This document shows, piece after piece, positions 45,443-45,902 of a stretch of 45,902 bases of DNA; the stretch's first letter is position 1, and each line of letters starts with the position of its first letter. The stretch lies in the NCBI GenBank assembly GCA_049600855.1, contig JBMYQA010000011.1, positions 1-45,902 on the forward strand, read 5' to 3'. Both the position numbers and the translations under genes were made by a program. Source of the DNA: JBMYQA01 sp049600855 (GTDB lineage Bacteria; Bacteroidota; Bacteroidia; Cytophagales; Flammeovirgaceae). The notes beneath the pieces were generated by a model, which did not search any database, had not been told where the DNA came from, and was given only the letters and a program-made list of their open reading frames with translations.

Positions 45443-45902
45443 GGCTTCTTGCGGAGAGTTATTAAATAATAAGAGGCATAGTATTTCAAAAAGTACTTAT
45501 TAAGAAACGCGTCTAAGCGCAAAAATTGTTTTCTAATGGGTTTTGGAAATTGGTGAATGGGTAATAATAAAATGCCTTTATAGTCAACAAACTCCCAATT
45601 ATTTCCCAAAAATGATTTAATTTCAGGTATATCGTAAGCGGTATTGCCGTGCCAACCTTTGGAGGTGTATTGCAGTTTTCTTCTGCGCCAAGCGGCAGGT
45701 AAATCGAAGATAAATAGTCCATTAGGCTGTAAAACACGATGCACTTCGGTTAAAATATCCCGAAACCTTACCTTGGTTAAATGCATGAGTAGGTGCATAG
45801 AACACACAGCATCGTAATAAGCTTCTGGAACAGGTATTTCCCAAGCAGAAGCGCAATACAATGCCTTTTCGGGGTATTTTTCTTTAGCCTCTTGCAGCAT
45901 GG
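45439..45902 (-). CDS. Class I SAM-dependent methyltransferase, partial (cut by window edge)
   Basis: Only the last 153 or so residues are visible; the gene continues beyond the right edge, so the visible first Met is probably internal. The part seen covers the second half of a class I methyltransferase: ALYCASAWEIPV (acidic-loop/motif II region), YYDAVCSMHLLMHL (motif after strand 4) and EVHRVLQPNGLFIFDLP (strand 5, motif III-like). A variable, Trp/Tyr-rich substrate region follows. The SAM-binding GxGxG motif would lie outside the window. It precedes and overlaps the VanW-like gene. Substrate unknown. Confidence 0.85.
   Translation of the reverse strand, partial: MLQEAKEKYPEKALYCASAWEIPVPEAYYDAVCSMHLLMHLTKVRFRDILTEVHRVLQPNGLFIFDLPAAWRRRKLQYTSKGWHGNTAYDIPEIKSFLGNNWEFVDYKGILLLPIHQFPKPIRKQFLRLDAFLNKYFLKYYASYYLITLRKKP

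Overview
The window looks like chromosome from a Bacteroidota bacterium, most likely a gliding or marine Cytophagales-type organism. The grounds are: giant secreted proteins built from CARDB-like, Ig/PKD-like and beta-helix modules; a type IX secretion system (T9SS) type-A C-terminal sorting domain at the end of a 2416-residue protein; a TPR sensor kinase of the Bacteroidota kind; the AAA-ATPase-like/PD-(D/E)XK family common in that phylum; and moderately AT-rich sequence without clear Shine-Dalgarno sites. Genus cannot be fixed from sequence alone.

Layout. The left edge (1-316) is non-coding with two adjacent hairpins. At 326-1291 lies a membrane desaturase that aligns along its whole length with eukaryotic sphingolipid delta-4 desaturases (DEGS). 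A 1034-residue TPR/histidine kinase (1600-4704) converges on a LuxR-type response regulator (4822-5469, minus), with a 22-bp hairpin between their ends. After an intergenic stretch of about 600 bp comes a block of four secreted-protein genes on the plus strand (6073-36866): a 5984-residue protein with seven tandem CARDB-like plus right-handed beta-helix units followed by Ig-like, CARDB, PPC-like and IPT-like modules; a 1096-residue beta-rich protein; a 703-residue Fn3-like protein whose start overlaps the previous stop (ATGA); and a 2416-residue multidomain protein ending in the sorting domain. Three tandem paralogues of about 308 residues follow (36976-39884). Each has a signal peptide, a lectin/SPRY-like beta domain and a conserved coiled-coil tail, and the set is closed by a strong GAAA-tetraloop terminator.

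The right part is more mixed: an AAA-ATPase-like/PD-(D/E)XK protein (40057-41595); a minus-strand two-TM protein of unknown function (42017-43021); a divergent 84-residue protein that is essentially a free-standing sorting-domain-like fold (43246-43500); an M19 dipeptidase (43511-44509, minus); and a VanW-like protein overlapping by 4 nt a methyltransferase cut by the window edge (minus).

How it may work together (inference): the four large genes look like one surface or extracellular assembly. Only the last carries a recognisable T9SS sorting signal, and modules I recall as normally contiguous in giant CARDB proteins are divided between the first and last gene. The neighbouring sensor kinase/regulator pair could control the locus, but nothing in the sequence proves it. 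No rRNA, tRNA, CRISPR array, transposase or phage gene was recognised.
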